Of a stretch of DNA of 64,000 bases, positions 36,877 through 46,409 are shown piece after piece. This stretch comes from Megasphaera sp. UBA1696. Its GTDB lineage: Bacteria; Bacillota; Negativicutes; Veillonellales; Megasphaeraceae. Position numbers and translations under genes: made by a program. The notes beneath the pieces are model-generated. The model was not told where the DNA came from. It saw only the letters and a program-made list of their open reading frames with translations, and made no database searches. The stretch lies in assembly GCA_002319965.1 (NCBI GenBank), contig DCJQ01000025.1, positions 32,943 to 96,942 of the forward strand. Direction: 5' to 3'. The first letter of the stretch is position 1; every line of letters begins with the position of its first letter.

Positions 36877-38055
36877 TTATGATACATCGATTCCTATGAC
36901 CGGATTCATACGGCGCTTCCGGCATTGCCCCCAAAAAAGGAGGGCGGCTGCAGCCAGAAAAAGCAAGCCTCCGTAAATGACGAATTTCGTGCCAAAAGAA
37001 TCAATAAACATGCCGCTTACCGTCGTAGCTGCCATGGTTCCGAGATTAACGGCCGTAAGGAAGAGGCCGTTGGCAAAATCAGGGGCCTCCGGCGCCGCGT
37101 GGGAGAGCCAGAATTGGTTGATGTTGGCGTTGATACCGGCCAGGACTCCCCAGAAAATCGTAAGGACGGCCACCAGAAATCCGCCGTCCCCTCCCGTAAG
37201 GAACAGGAGATACACAGCTCCCAGCAAGAAGGGAAAAAATTTCACCGTATCTTCGGCCCGGCTGGAAAGAAGGTGTCCGGCCGCCATGCTGCCAAAGATG
37301 TTGCAAAGGCCGTAGCCAAACAGGAGCAAACTGACAAGGTTCGGTGCCAGCCCGACGACATTGGCCAAGTAGGCTGCCCAGTAATTGAAAACGCCAAAGA
37401 CCGATCCGTTCAGGAAGAGGATAGCAAAAATAGAGGCCCAAACCATGGGCTTTTTCAACACAGCCAACTGTTCTCCATAAGACAACCGCCCTTCTGCCGG
37501 CATGGAAGGAATAAAGAAGGCCGTCGCCATCATGACGAAAAACGTCGTAAGGGCAAAGAAAGACATGGAAACGGATAAAGAAATATGTTCCGCCAGGAAA
37601 TTACTGATCGGGACGCCGACGACCATGCCCGCCGACACACCGATGTTTATTTTTGCCACCGCCTTCGGCGCCGCTTTCACACCGGCCACTTCCGCTGCCA
37701 TCGTAAAAGCCATGGAGCAGTAGACCGGATGGAAAAAAGCAGGAATGACCCGCACGGCCAAAAGCAGATTGAAATTCTCAGCAAAAACAGAAATGGTATT
37801 GCATATCGTAAAGAGTCCCAGCACCAACAGCATGACATACTTGCGGTTAAACCGGGAGAAAATAAGAGGCATAACGGGGCCGGAAAGGGCCACGCCCAAA
37901 GCAAAGAGGCTGATGAGCAGCCCGGCGTGGACGATCGTCACATCGTAACGCTGCGCAATATAAGGCAGAATCCCGATAAAGCCCATCTCCGTATTAAGGA
38001 TGCCGAACACCCCTACCATTAGAATAAATATCAAAAGACGCTTGTTCACTTGCAA
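36877..38055 (-). CDS. MFS exporter, AraJ/sugar-efflux-like
   Basis: Major facilitator of about 392 residues with twelve predicted spans. The start is a TTG at 38055 because AAGGAG lies six bases upstream and the protein then begins LQVNKRLLIFILMVG. A longer frame from 38094 has no ribosome site. The first repeat reads GILNTEMGFIGILPYIAQRY and the loop 2-3 motif is FSRFNRKYVM, typical of the DHA1 drug/sugar-efflux group. Substrate unknown. A divergent LysR gene lies next to it and is its likely regulator. Confidence 0.85.
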   Translation of the reverse strand: MQVNKRLLIFILMVGVFGILNTEMGFIGILPYIAQRYDVTIVHAGLLISLFALGVALSGPVMPLIFSRFNRKYVMLLVLGLFTICNTISVFAENFNLLLAVRVIPAFFHPVYCSMAFTMAAEVAGVKAAPKAVAKINIGVSAGMVVGVPISNFLAEHISLSVSMSFFALTTFFVMMATAFFIPSMPAEGRLSYGEQLAVLKKPMVWASIFAILFLNGSVFGVFNYWAAYLANVVGLAPNLVSLLLFGYGLCNIFGSMAAGHLLSSRAEDTVKFFPFLLGAVYLLFLTGGDGGFLVAVLTIFWGVLAGINANINQFWLSHAAPEAPDFANGLFLTAVNLGTMAATTVSGMFIDSFGTKFVIYGGLLFLAAAALLFWGQCRKRRMNPVIGIDVS

Positions 38056-38140
38056 AGCATCACTCCTTTCTCGTTGATGGATTAAGGATATCACAGAAAA
38101 CTGAAAATAACTAATACCTATAACATTTATCTGGACATAA

Positions 38141-38169
38141 TTGGATTACATATCTGACTCTGTTATAAT
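38141..38169 (+). promoter_or_regulatory. Promoter for LysR gene divergent from the MFS exporter
   Basis: TTGGAT (38141-38146), 17 bases, then TATAAT (38164-38169) with a TG one base before it. Confidence 0.75.
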
Positions 38170-38188
38170 GGTAGCAGAGGTGATGGAA

Positions 38189-39070
38189 ATGGAATTTCGT
38201 GTCCTAAAATACTTTTTGGCAGTCGCCAGAACGGAAAATATCTCTCACGCCGCAGAAGCCATGCACGTGTCCCAACCGGCATTGTCCCGGCAGCTCATGG
38301 ATTTAGAAGAAGAACTCGGCGTGAAGCTCTTAGTCCGGGGCAATCGGAACACTACGCTGACAGAGGCCGGTTTCCTGCTCAAAAAACGAGCTGAAGAAAT
38401 TGCTCAGCTCGTCGATAAAACCGTAGATGAACTGTCCCATGCGCAAGAAGGCGTAAGCGGCAGCGTCCGCATCGGCTGCGGCGAAACAGCCGGCATGAGG
38501 GTCGTAGCCCGCGCAATCCAGTCTTTACGAAAAGAGTATCCCAACATCCACTATCAGTTTCAAAGCATGGACGGCATGGTCGTAAAAGAGCAGCTAAAGA
38601 GAGGGACCTTGGATTTTGGCGTATTGATACAGCCTGAGGCCCCACAGGACTATCCCCATATCGAGCTGGCCCACGAAGATGTCTGGGGTGTACTGATGCG
38701 AAAAGACAGCCCGCTGGCCGCACACACGACCATTCGAGCCGCTGACCTGGAAGGACTCCCCTTAATCGCTTCCCGACAGGCCCTTACCGCAAGGGAACTT
38801 AGCCTATGGTTTGACAAGGATGAAAGCGAATTCAATATCATCGCCACGTACACCCTGATTTACAACGCCTCTCTCTTAGCCGAGGAAGGCGTCGGCTACG
38901 TGCTGTGCCTGGATCGCCTCATCCAACTCCCGAAAGACGGAAATCTCGTATTCCGGCCGTTAGATCCCCAAAACATCTGCCGCATCTTCTTTATCTGGAA
39001 AAAGAATCAACTCTTTTCAGAAGCCGCCCGATTATTAAAAGAAAAAGTGATGGACTTGTCCGAAAAATAA
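38189..39070 (+). CDS. LysR-family regulator (divergent from MFS exporter)
   Basis: A 293-residue LysR-type regulator. The ATG at 38189 is preferred because AGAGG sits eight bases upstream; ATG 38183 and an earlier frame start at 38141 (inside the promoter) are less likely. The winged helix reads MEFRVLKYFLAVARTENISHAA and VSQPALSRQLMDLEEELG, followed by the effector domain. Divergence from the MFS exporter suggests it responds to the exported compound. Confidence 0.87.
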   Translation: MEFRVLKYFLAVARTENISHAAEAMHVSQPALSRQLMDLEEELGVKLLVRGNRNTTLTEAGFLLKKRAEEIAQLVDKTVDELSHAQEGVSGSVRIGCGETAGMRVVARAIQSLRKEYPNIHYQFQSMDGMVVKEQLKRGTLDFGVLIQPEAPQDYPHIELAHEDVWGVLMRKDSPLAAHTTIRAADLEGLPLIASRQALTARELSLWFDKDESEFNIIATYTLIYNASLLAEEGVGYVLCLDRLIQLPKDGNLVFRPLDPQNICRIFFIWKKNQLFSEAARLLKEKVMDLSEK

Positions 39071-39140
39071 TCGGCCTCAAAATCTCCCTTCCATCAAGAT
39101 ATAAGTCCCCGCCTTCAATATCATCATTGCAGCAAAACAA

Positions 39141-39342
39141 AACCGACCGCCTAAAGTCAGACCAACGATCTAACCTTAGGCGGTCGGTTAATTTATGCGA
39201 ATATACGCAGATACCGTGCCTATATTATTATAAATTCCTATTACGGTGCCCCACTGGCCATGACCAAGCCGATTACCTCTGCAGCACCCTTTCGCTTCAA
39301 GGCTTTGGAACAGATTTTAAAGGCCCGACCGGTCACAAGTAG
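39141..39342 (-). pseudogene. comF 3'-end copy A with its terminator
   Basis: Roughly 200 bases matching the end of comF and the hairpin after it. The minus strand still reads SKALKRKGAAEVIGLVMASGAP and a stop. The hairpin (AACCGACCGCCTAA facing TTAGGCGGTCGGTT, 39141-39189) is kept, with altered but compensating bases, and could terminate the LysR gene at 38189. This copy is more diverged than copy B. It borders one accessory module. Confidence 0.85.
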
Positions 39343-39523
39343 AGCTTAACCAAAGGTATTTGTCTTCAATATAATAAAAGGATTACAGAGGTTTGGAACA
39401 TCCTGTGTTCACGGCTATACAATTACCAGGTTTGGCCGGTACAAATTATGAACATCCCAAAAAAGAACTTTCTGTATCGGATCCGATTCGTTATTTATTC
39501 GGTGTACTTTTTCGCAATATGTT
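39343..39523. other. Low-GC spacer between comF copy A and the PhzF gene
   Basis: AT-rich sequence. I see no gene, hairpin or clear promoter in it. Confidence 0.5.
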
Positions 39524-40297
39524 TTACACAAAAAGCTCCGCCTCCGCAAATAGTGCTGCTCTACCGCGTATTACCGTGTGTTCTCCGGCATAGCTGCAAT
39601 ACAGCACCCCTCCACGTGCGGATGCCTGATATGCGATAAATTCCGTTTTTCCGGTTCTATCCGCCCAGTAAGGAATGACATGGCAATGCCCACGTCCACA
39701 GACGGGATCTTCTGCTACATTGCATTTTGGCGCAAAGGAGCGTGTTACGCAATCATACTCATTACCGAGGGCGGTGATGTGCAAACAAACCCCCTCCATC
39801 TGTCGAATCAAATCTTGATTCGGGTGAACATGTTTAACCTGCTCCTCATTTTCTAAAACGCATACCATATCAGCCCCACAGTAAGCCTCAACAGGTTTTA
39901 CTCCCAAAGCCGCTGTCATTTGTTCCGTGACGGGAACCGGCTGCAACTGAAAAGATGGAAAATTCATCACTAGCAAATCATCTTGTTTTTCTACGGTCAG
40001 AATGCCGCTAAGTGTATGGAAGGTCACTGTTTTCAGTTTGGGCTCTACAAAACGAGTAATGACATAAGCCGTAGCCAGCGTTGCGTGGCCGCACAGTTCT
40101 ACCTCACCGCCGGGAGTAAACCATCGCAGATGATAAACCGCTCCTTCTTTTACAGCAAAAGCTGTTTCAGAGAGATTATTTTCAACGGCAATACTCTGCA
40201 TAATCTGATCATTTAACCACGTATCCATCACACAGACAGCGGCAGGGTTGCCTGTAAAAATTTTTTCTGTAAACGCATCCACTACATATTGTTTCAT
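39524..40297 (-). CDS. PhzF-family isomerase/epimerase
   Basis: A 257-residue protein starting at the ATG at 40297, with GGAGG six bases upstream; the longer frame lies inside the aminotransferase gene. PhzF-fold motifs are FTGNPAAVC, NLSETAFA (general acid/base Glu44), GHATLATAYV and EDPVCGRGHC. The last differs from the common EDPVTGSAH. Members isomerise small amino-acid-like or cyclic substrates; the substrate here is unknown. It follows the aminotransferase gene by about ten bases, so both probably serve one pathway. Base composition is lower in GC than the flanking core genes. Confidence 0.85.
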   Translation of the reverse strand: MKQYVVDAFTEKIFTGNPAAVCVMDTWLNDQIMQSIAVENNLSETAFAVKEGAVYHLRWFTPGGEVELCGHATLATAYVITRFVEPKLKTVTFHTLSGILTVEKQDDLLVMNFPSFQLQPVPVTEQMTAALGVKPVEAYCGADMVCVLENEEQVKHVHPNQDLIRQMEGVCLHITALGNEYDCVTRSFAPKCNVAEDPVCGRGHCHVIPYWADRTGKTEFIAYQASARGGVLYCSYAGEHTVIRGRAALFAEAELFV

Positions 40298-40307
40298 AAT
40301 TGCCTCC

Positions 40308-41414
40308 TTATTTTTTTCGATTGAAAAGGTATTCACTGACCAATTGAATGCACTTTGGGAAACTCTTACGGCACAGGCCGATACGAAGATATTCATCCGA
40401 TTTTTCCAGCACCGAAGAAGGAACAATCAGCACGCCGGTATTCTCCAAAATTTCCATACAGAATGCCATTGCACTTTGCTTTCCCTTTAATTTCACATAT
40501 GCCATGGTGGCCCCCTTAGGTGGAACATAGGAGAATATTTTTTCGTGTTGCTTCACAAACAGCGCCAATAGCTCGGCATTGCGATGGACAAGGGCATTAT
40601 TACGCTGTATGATAGCATCTCGTTTATTCAGCAGCTCCCTTGCAATCCATTGACACGGCAGATTGGAGCACGTGCTGGTAAAATGGCGGTAATCCAGTAA
40701 TCTATGCATGAGTCCCGGATTTTTGGTCGCTATCCACCCCAGCCGCAGTCCAGGAGCCGCAAAGGTTTTAGAAAAACTGCCTAGAACAACCGAATTTTCA
40801 TACAAATCTGCAAATGAGGCATCCGAACAACTTTCCTCCATACGGAGAAAACGATATACCTCATCGGCTATCAAATAGAGATTATACTCACGACACAACG
40901 CTGCAATAGAAGCCATTTCACGGTCTGTTAAGCAGGCGCCTGTTGGGTTATGGGGATAATTCAAAATCAGCAGCCGAGTCTGTTTAGTGATTTTTGTTTT
41001 CAGCGTTTCCAAGTCAAATTCCCAGTTTTGCTCAAAACTAGGGCGATATTCGATAATAGAGCACCCAATCTCCTTTGCGATGACGGAAAGAGACTGATAT
41101 GAGGGTGTTTGTACTACGATTTCGTCACCTGGTTTCAACAGCGCACGCATCGTGACATAGATGGTTTCCTCGCCACCGTTCATGACAGCAATTTGGTCAG
41201 GTGTGACGTTTTCATAGAGTGCAGACAGTTGCTCTCGTAGTAGCAGATATCCCTTTCCCAGTGCATAGCCCAGTGGCTCATCTGCATAGTCGGAAAGGTC
41301 GGACACGACGTCCTTCAGCGATAGGGATTCCGGGTCGGAACTCCCCATCATGTATTTAGATTTCGATTCATATTGGGTGAAATAGGCATCCACTAGAAAC
41401 TTACTCATATCCAT
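40308..41414 (-). CDS. PLP-dependent class I/II aminotransferase
   Basis: A 368-residue fold-type I aminotransferase. The start at 41414 follows GGAGG with eight-base spacing; a TTG at 41429 is less likely. The PLP-binding features are NYPHNPTGA, ADEVYR and GSFSKTFAAPGLRLGW with the Schiff-base lysine. Substrate is unknown. It is first in a two-gene unit with the PhzF gene and divergent from a LysR gene. Together these look like an amino-acid-related catabolic or modification module acquired by transfer. Confidence 0.88.
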   Translation of the reverse strand: MDMSKFLVDAYFTQYESKSKYMMGSSDPESLSLKDVVSDLSDYADEPLGYALGKGYLLLREQLSALYENVTPDQIAVMNGGEETIYVTMRALLKPGDEIVVQTPSYQSLSVIAKEIGCSIIEYRPSFEQNWEFDLETLKTKITKQTRLLILNYPHNPTGACLTDREMASIAALCREYNLYLIADEVYRFLRMEESCSDASFADLYENSVVLGSFSKTFAAPGLRLGWIATKNPGLMHRLLDYRHFTSTCSNLPCQWIARELLNKRDAIIQRNNALVHRNAELLALFVKQHEKIFSYVPPKGATMAYVKLKGKQSAMAFCMEILENTGVLIVPSSVLEKSDEYLRIGLCRKSFPKCIQLVSEYLFNRKK

Positions 41415-41524
41415 AAGGAATTCCTCCAATGCTTGTGTTTTGTATGATATTATTATATACTCAGGGATATAAATAAGTAAAATCGATGTTTATTATTATA
41501 ATATGCAAAAGGATTATTTGAAGA

Positions 41525-42394
41525 ATGCAGAGATACATTGCTCTTTTGAAAATAATTGAGGTTGGTAGTTTTACAAAAGCGGCTGACCTTTTGGGTTACA
41601 CCCAGCCGGCTCTCAGTCAAATGATTGCTTCACTGGAAAAAGAGTTGTCCATCAAAATTCTATATCGTTCCCGTTATGGTATTCGCCTAACACCAGAGGG
41701 AGAAAGGTTGTATCCATCCATACAAAACGCAGTGATACAATACCAGACCATGCGCCACACAGCAGATGAAATCCGAGGACTGGATTCCGGCATCGTGCGT
41801 ATCGGAACGGTTTCCAGCGTATCTTGTCACTGGTTGCCTGGCATCATTCGTAGATTTTGGCAAAAATATCCGAATATTCAGATTGTGTTACACCAAGGTG
41901 ACTATACGAGCATCTCAGAATGGGTACGTACTGGGGCAGTAGACTTTGGCTTTGTGAATCCTAACGCCGTCAAAGGAATGGAAACCACGTTCATCAAGTC
42001 CGGTGAATTTCGTGCAGTACTTCCGAAATATCATCCCTTGTCTGAAAAACAGTCCCTGTCCCTTAAGGACTTAGCGAATGAACCGTTTTTGTTACTGGAG
42101 GAAGGCGCATATAGTGAACCTTTAGAGGCTTTTCATGCGATAGGTATCACTCCAAATATCAAACTACGTGTCCATGACGATTATTCTATCCTGTCTATGG
42201 TAGAGCAAGGGTTAGGCATTTCTATCTTGACTGAACTTGTACTGCGCAAGACAAGTTATGAGGTAGTGGCACTCCCCATTGACCCTGTAATCATCAGAAC
42301 TATGAGTATTATCACAAAAGATAAAAACACACTGCCACAAGCGAGTAAAAAATTTATTCACTATTTATTAGAAGAAAAAAATTCTTTATACTAA
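41525..42394 (+). CDS. LysR-family regulator of the aminotransferase/PhzF module
   Basis: A 289-residue LysR-type regulator. The helix-turn-helix region reads VGSFTKAADLLGYTQPALSQMIASLEKEL and the effector domain follows from about residue 88. The ribosome site is weak (AAAGGA about 11 bases upstream). It is divergent from the aminotransferase gene with a 110-base AT-rich gap and is the likely regulator. GC content is low, in keeping with its neighbours. Comparison with comF copy B downstream marks the module's far border. Confidence 0.86.
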   Translation: MQRYIALLKIIEVGSFTKAADLLGYTQPALSQMIASLEKELSIKILYRSRYGIRLTPEGERLYPSIQNAVIQYQTMRHTADEIRGLDSGIVRIGTVSSVSCHWLPGIIRRFWQKYPNIQIVLHQGDYTSISEWVRTGAVDFGFVNPNAVKGMETTFIKSGEFRAVLPKYHPLSEKQSLSLKDLANEPFLLLEEGAYSEPLEAFHAIGITPNIKLRVHDDYSILSMVEQGLGISILTELVLRKTSYEVVALPIDPVIIRTMSIITKDKNTLPQASKKFIHYLLEEKNSLY

Positions 42395-42511
42395 TTTTTT
42401 AATTTTTCATCTTTAAGGGTCATCCATATACTCTTTCTCCCTACGGGAAAACCACTGCCAACTTCCATCAAGATGCGTATCCGTATAGGTTCAGATTTAT
42501 AGCATAAAATA

Positions 42512-42708
42512 GACCTCCTAAAGTCAGACCAAAGATCTAACCTTAGGAGGTCGGTTTATATTGTGAACGAGTAGGAATAAGTCAGGCAGTATTGTCCTAT
42601 TACGGGGCCCCGCTGGCCATGACCAAGCCGATTACCTCTGCTGCCCCGTTTCGCTTCAAGGCTTTGGCGCAGGCCTCGAGGGTTGCACCGGTCGTGAAGA
42701 TGTCGTCT
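42512..42708 (-). pseudogene. comF 3'-end copy B with its terminator
   Basis: Nearly identical (a few mismatches) to the genuine comF end at 47045-47241, including the GACCTCCTAA/TTAGGAGGTC hairpin. On the minus strand identity starts exactly in the VDDIFTTG phosphoribosyl-binding motif and runs through the stop and terminator. Homology ends abruptly at 42708. The hairpin can also terminate the LysR gene at 41525. Confidence 0.92.
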
Positions 42709-42954
42709 CAAAGATATACAACTTTGATACAATGAAACGATAGCAGAGCATTTGCCCCCCCCTATGCATCACAAGCAAAGCAGGATAAACAATACTTCCC
42801 AATAAAATCATGCTAGTTAAAAAAATTTAGTCCTAAAAGAGAACAGATTTTACATAGCTCTCATTTCTGCTCCTTCCATTCACATCAACAGTTTCTCCGA
42901 TACCGAGGTTCCTGCCGTCATGGCCCCTAGGCGTTCCCGTCTGATAGTTCTATC
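42709..42954. other. Gap between comF copy B and the MerR gene
   Basis: No gene seen. A 28-base stretch at 42721-42748 (ACTTTGATACAATG...) is repeated with few changes at 46528-46555, near the other end of the same module. Confidence 0.55.
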
Positions 42955-43764
42955 TCAGGAAATGAGGACCTTAACCTCACACCAATAGCCATGTTCCAAA
43001 TAATCGAATAACTGCAGCCCCACTTCATCAGCAATGCTATATTGCGGTTCTATATGATGCTGCCGCAGCCAGCCCAATAGTCCAGAAAAATCAGCATGAT
43101 TATTTTTTACGTAGACAGGGGTGCAAGCATAGGTACCCTTAGGAATCGTAAGCTTATATTCAGCCGCAATATCCTGCTCCAGGGCCCAGTCAAAGCTGAC
43201 AAACTCTCCTTGTTTGACAAAATGTTGCTCTGCCATGGCCGGTAAATCCAAAAGAAAACCATAGCTTCGGCGTACAGAGCGATTGGGTCCCAAGGAGGCC
43301 ACACAGGCTTCTTGCAACTTCAAATGATAAGCACGCATATCTTCCGTGTTTTTACCATAAAGAACAGTCCGCTCAGGAAAATCCTTGACATATACCTGCC
43401 CCTGGCCTTTTACGTTCTGAATACGCTGGGCCTGAAATCTGTACCAATCAATATCCGAAGCAATGCGGCTGTAATACTGGCTCAGCCGTATTGCTTCCTG
43501 CTGTTGCATTAAGAGTTGATTCAAAACATTTTCATTATTTTCAGAATCGAGAATCACACGGATAGACTCTAAGGGCATGTGCAGGTTTCGGCAACAAGTA
43601 ATGATGTCGAGCTGCCAAAATTGATCGTATGAATAATAACGGTATTTATTTTTCTGATCGACATAAGATGGCTTGAAAAGGCCAGTTTTGTCATAAAAAC
43701 GCAACGTATCTTTCGATATTCCTGTAATCGCACTGACTTCACCGACTAAATATCTTTTTTCCAT
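42955..43764 (-). CDS. MerR-family regulator with GyrI-like effector domain (BltR/BmrR type)
   Basis: A 269-residue regulator starting at the ATG at 43764, with AAGGAG ten bases upstream. The N-terminal MerR winged helix reads YLVGEVSAITGISKDTLRFYD. A long linker helix follows (about 80-120), then a C-terminal effector-binding region resembling BltR/GyrI-like domains (about 125-265). Such proteins activate promoters with overlong spacers on ligand binding. A promoter of that kind lies before the ornithine cyclodeaminase-family gene of the same module (46410-46440), so that is its likely target. Confidence 0.85.
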   Translation of the reverse strand: MEKRYLVGEVSAITGISKDTLRFYDKTGLFKPSYVDQKNKYRYYSYDQFWQLDIITCCRNLHMPLESIRVILDSENNENVLNQLLMQQQEAIRLSQYYSRIASDIDWYRFQAQRIQNVKGQGQVYVKDFPERTVLYGKNTEDMRAYHLKLQEACVASLGPNRSVRRSYGFLLDLPAMAEQHFVKQGEFVSFDWALEQDIAAEYKLTIPKGTYACTPVYVKNNHADFSGLLGWLRQHHIEPQYSIADEVGLQLFDYLEHGYWCEVKVLIS

Positions 43765-43916
43765 TATGTGTTTTCTCCTTCTTTTCGCCCTTCCATCTGT
43801 CTGGTATAGCAATGTTGCATAAGGAAAGCAAATGCAATACCAATCGGAAGGCTGCGTCTATATGGCATTACGGAAAAGAATCCACTAAGTTATAAGTAAA
43901 ATAAGTTTTCTCCGTC

Positions 43917-43981
43917 TTGGTCGTTTGCCGGCATTATTCTGCATACTAACAGGATACGCATAAATCGGGCGATTATCAAGA
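43917..43981 (-). pseudogene. Remnant of the 3' end of a YkvI-type transporter gene
   Basis: About 65 bases that resemble the last codons of the gene at 43987. The minus strand reads ARFMRILLVCRIMPANDQ, versus VKFVRILLARRRMLANEQ in the intact gene. It lies directly downstream of that gene's stop. Too short to be functional. Confidence 0.65.
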
Positions 43982-43986
43982 GCAAG

Positions 43987-45111
43987 TTAAATAATTTCTT
44001 TACCACGTTGTTCGTTTGCCAACATTCTTCTCCGGGCCAACAGAATACGTACAAATTTGACAATCATCAATAGAACGATAAAGATACCAACGTAACCACT
44101 GACGATATAGACGATATTGATAATTTGATTGAACGGAAAGACTACAGCCCCCCAGAGAGCTGCAAAGGAAACGCCCCAAATGATGATTTTATGTTTTTTC
44201 GTACCTTCCGTCGCAAACTTAGCTCCCAGAACATAAACCAAAGGCGTACAAATCGTATAAATAGCGAAGAAGATAAGAACGCCGAAGGCCATTCCTAAAG
44301 GCGCCCAAACAGATTGGGCCAAATACAAATTGATAATCTGTTTATCAAGAATTGTATCGATTGTCGAAAGAATCGGGTATGCCGAAAACATGTCGAGCAA
44401 ACCGTACAAGAAAAGGCCGATACTCTGACCAATCATGAGCGGCTTGATAGGAAACTTCGTCGCCAAGTCAGCGGAGAAGGAAGATAAGAAAAGGACCATA
44501 AGTCCTACCAGACCAAGCCCGGAAAGAAACCAATTCGGTGCCACTTGAAGCAGATTATACTGATGGGTTTCCACCGCCACCACATTATCAGGGATAGTAG
44601 AAAAATTACTATATACCGTAACGGACGCGATAACAATAACAAAAAGTGTCAAGAACGGCATGATGACACCGAGAGATTTCAATACGGAATTCAAGCCAAT
44701 CGAAACAGTTACGGCTGTGATTACTACCGTAAAAATAGCCCCCACCACCAAGGGCAGTCCATATTGCTCATGCAAAACAGAGCCGCCGGCTGCAATCTCC
44801 GCAACAAACATACTGAAGCAAAAGGCAACAGAAAACCACTCCAACACCCTGGCCATGAAAGAGCCGCAGAAGAACGAATAGACCTCATTCCCTTTCTTAC
44901 AATGACCATACTTACCAGCGTAAATAAAGCCCAAATTAACAAGAATAATAATCGTACTGAACGTCAATGCCGTAAATACGCCATAATAACCAAAAGGCAC
45001 ATAATATTGCAAGGCTTCCTGCCCACTCATGAACCCACCACCAATGAGATAGCCCAAACTGGAACCGACAAAAATATAAACCTGTCCCAAAAAGCTCTTA
45101 TTCATGCTCAT
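43987..45111 (-). CDS. YkvI-family (COG3949) membrane transporter
   Basis: A 374-residue polytopic protein of about ten to eleven hydrophobic segments. The N-terminal motif GSSLGYLIGGGFMSGQEALQY is typical of this LeuT-fold-related family of unknown substrate. It shares the GGGF-x-x-G-x-QE pattern with the paralogue at 52363. The C-terminus is basic. It is 170 bases downstream of the ornithine cyclodeaminase-family gene and probably imports that pathway's amino acid. The MerR gene lies on the other side. GC is lower than the core. Confidence 0.82.
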   Translation of the reverse strand: MSMNKSFLGQVYIFVGSSLGYLIGGGFMSGQEALQYYVPFGYYGVFTALTFSTIIILVNLGFIYAGKYGHCKKGNEVYSFFCGSFMARVLEWFSVAFCFSMFVAEIAAGGSVLHEQYGLPLVVGAIFTVVITAVTVSIGLNSVLKSLGVIMPFLTLFVIVIASVTVYSNFSTIPDNVVAVETHQYNLLQVAPNWFLSGLGLVGLMVLFLSSFSADLATKFPIKPLMIGQSIGLFLYGLLDMFSAYPILSTIDTILDKQIINLYLAQSVWAPLGMAFGVLIFFAIYTICTPLVYVLGAKFATEGTKKHKIIIWGVSFAALWGAVVFPFNQIINIVYIVSGYVGIFIVLLMIVKFVRILLARRRMLANEQRGKEII

Positions 45112-45227
45112 ACGCCTCCATTCGAATACATATTTTCACGATTATGAAATTCCATTTTTATATTTACACCGTTGCAATTTCTATTTATAGTATGCTTTTT
45201 TCTCTGTTCTCCTCAGCAAAAGTGCTG

Positions 45228-45268
45228 AAAAGAGGGCGAAGAGACACCGCCTCTTCGCCCTCTTTTCG
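45228..45268 (-). terminator. Terminator after the ornithine cyclodeaminase-family gene
   Basis: GAAAAGAGGGCGAAGAGG faces CTCTTCGCCCTCTTTTC with a six-base loop on the minus strand. The transporter gene therefore may rely on readthrough or its own promoter. Confidence 0.82.
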
Positions 45269-45284
45269 AGTCACCCTTGTAATA

Positions 45285-46310
45285 TTATAATTTCAGCTTT
45301 TTGCCGATACCGTTTTTGATTGCGTTGGCAAAGATAGCCTGCCCCATGGCGATATCATTAGTCGAGATGCCTATGTTGCTGCAAACGATGAGTTCATCAG
45401 CATTCGTACGCCCTTCGTTCAAACCGGCAAGGATTTCCCCTGTTTCGCCGACAACCTGCGGCAGTCCATCAGGGAAATAACCCATTCCTTCAAAAAGCTG
45501 GTGCTCATCAATGCTGTCTACAAAATATTTGTCAGCATGGAGAGCTATTTCAGGTTCCCAGAAGGTGTTCAGATCACACGGAAGGATCGTCTGACCTTTA
45601 GAAACCCATTCTTTCTTCGCCAATTTCATGGGTTCACGGATGATGAATGTAGCCGAGCTCAGTACTTCGCAGCTCTTGACGACTTCTTCAATGCTAGAGG
45701 CTTTGACGATAGGAACATGTACTTCGTCTTTAACCTGATCGATGAGGCGGTCCATCATTTCCGGGAATTTATCGTAAATATAGATTTTCTTCAAATGTTT
45801 CAGCGTCTTAGCGACGAAGCGGACATGGCCTACACCTTGAACACCGCATCCAAACATTCCGAAGGTTTCTGCGTTCGGATGAAGTACTTCTGCAGCCAAA
45901 GCCGTGACAGCGGGTGTTCTCATAGCCGTGAGCCAAGTGCAATCCATAATAGCGATAGGGACCCCGGTTACAATATCATTCATGATTTGCAGACCTGTTG
46001 TTTGGGGAAGATTGTATTGTTTCGGATTACGAGGATAGCATTCAATCCATTTTACACCGCAAGCAAGACTGCTCAGTACATACGCGGGCATAGCATGGAA
46101 GAAAACGTCTTCGTACGGATGGATACCAATCTTAGCAGGCATTTCATATTCATTACGGCCATGAGCAATCATGGCCTTTTTAACCAAATCCAACGTTTCT
46201 TCAACAGTCGGACCAGCCTGAATGCATTCGTCTTTGGTAAGCCAGAGAACTTCGTTACCTAAGTCCAGGACAGTCTTCAAATGTTCATGTTCTTTTTCAA
46301 ATTTCTCCAA
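45285..46310 (-). CDS. Ornithine cyclodeaminase / mu-crystallin family protein with an early stop codon
   Basis: The open part is 341 residues from a TTG at 46310. The fold shows an N-terminal substrate part (VFFHAMPAYV, KWIECYPRN), the TAMRTPAVTALAAE segment, and a Rossmann GMFGCGVQGVGHV. The best ribosome site (AAAGGAGG) instead serves an ATG upstream at 46334, in the same frame. That start is followed by only seven codons (MYEATAE) and a TAA immediately before the TTG. Either the TTG is used by reinitiation or the gene is recently inactivated. Family members catalyse NAD(P)-linked deamination or imine reduction of amino acids. It is transcribed from a MerR-type promoter. Confidence 0.8.
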   Translation of the reverse strand: MEKFEKEHEHLKTVLDLGNEVLWLTKDECIQAGPTVEETLDLVKKAMIAHGRNEYEMPAKIGIHPYEDVFFHAMPAYVLSSLACGVKWIECYPRNPKQYNLPQTTGLQIMNDIVTGVPIAIMDCTWLTAMRTPAVTALAAEVLHPNAETFGMFGCGVQGVGHVRFVAKTLKHLKKIYIYDKFPEMMDRLIDQVKDEVHVPIVKASSIEEVVKSCEVLSSATFIIREPMKLAKKEWVSKGQTILPCDLNTFWEPEIALHADKYFVDSIDEHQLFEGMGYFPDGLPQVVGETGEILAGLNEGRTNADELIVCSNIGISTNDIAMGQAIFANAIKNGIGKKLKL

Positions 46311-46409
46311 TTATTCGGCTGTAGCTTCATACATATATATTTCCTCCTTTTGTGGCATAATACCCAGATAATCTACTATCAGAAAGAGCGCTCGTTTCTT
46401 CATGGCTAG

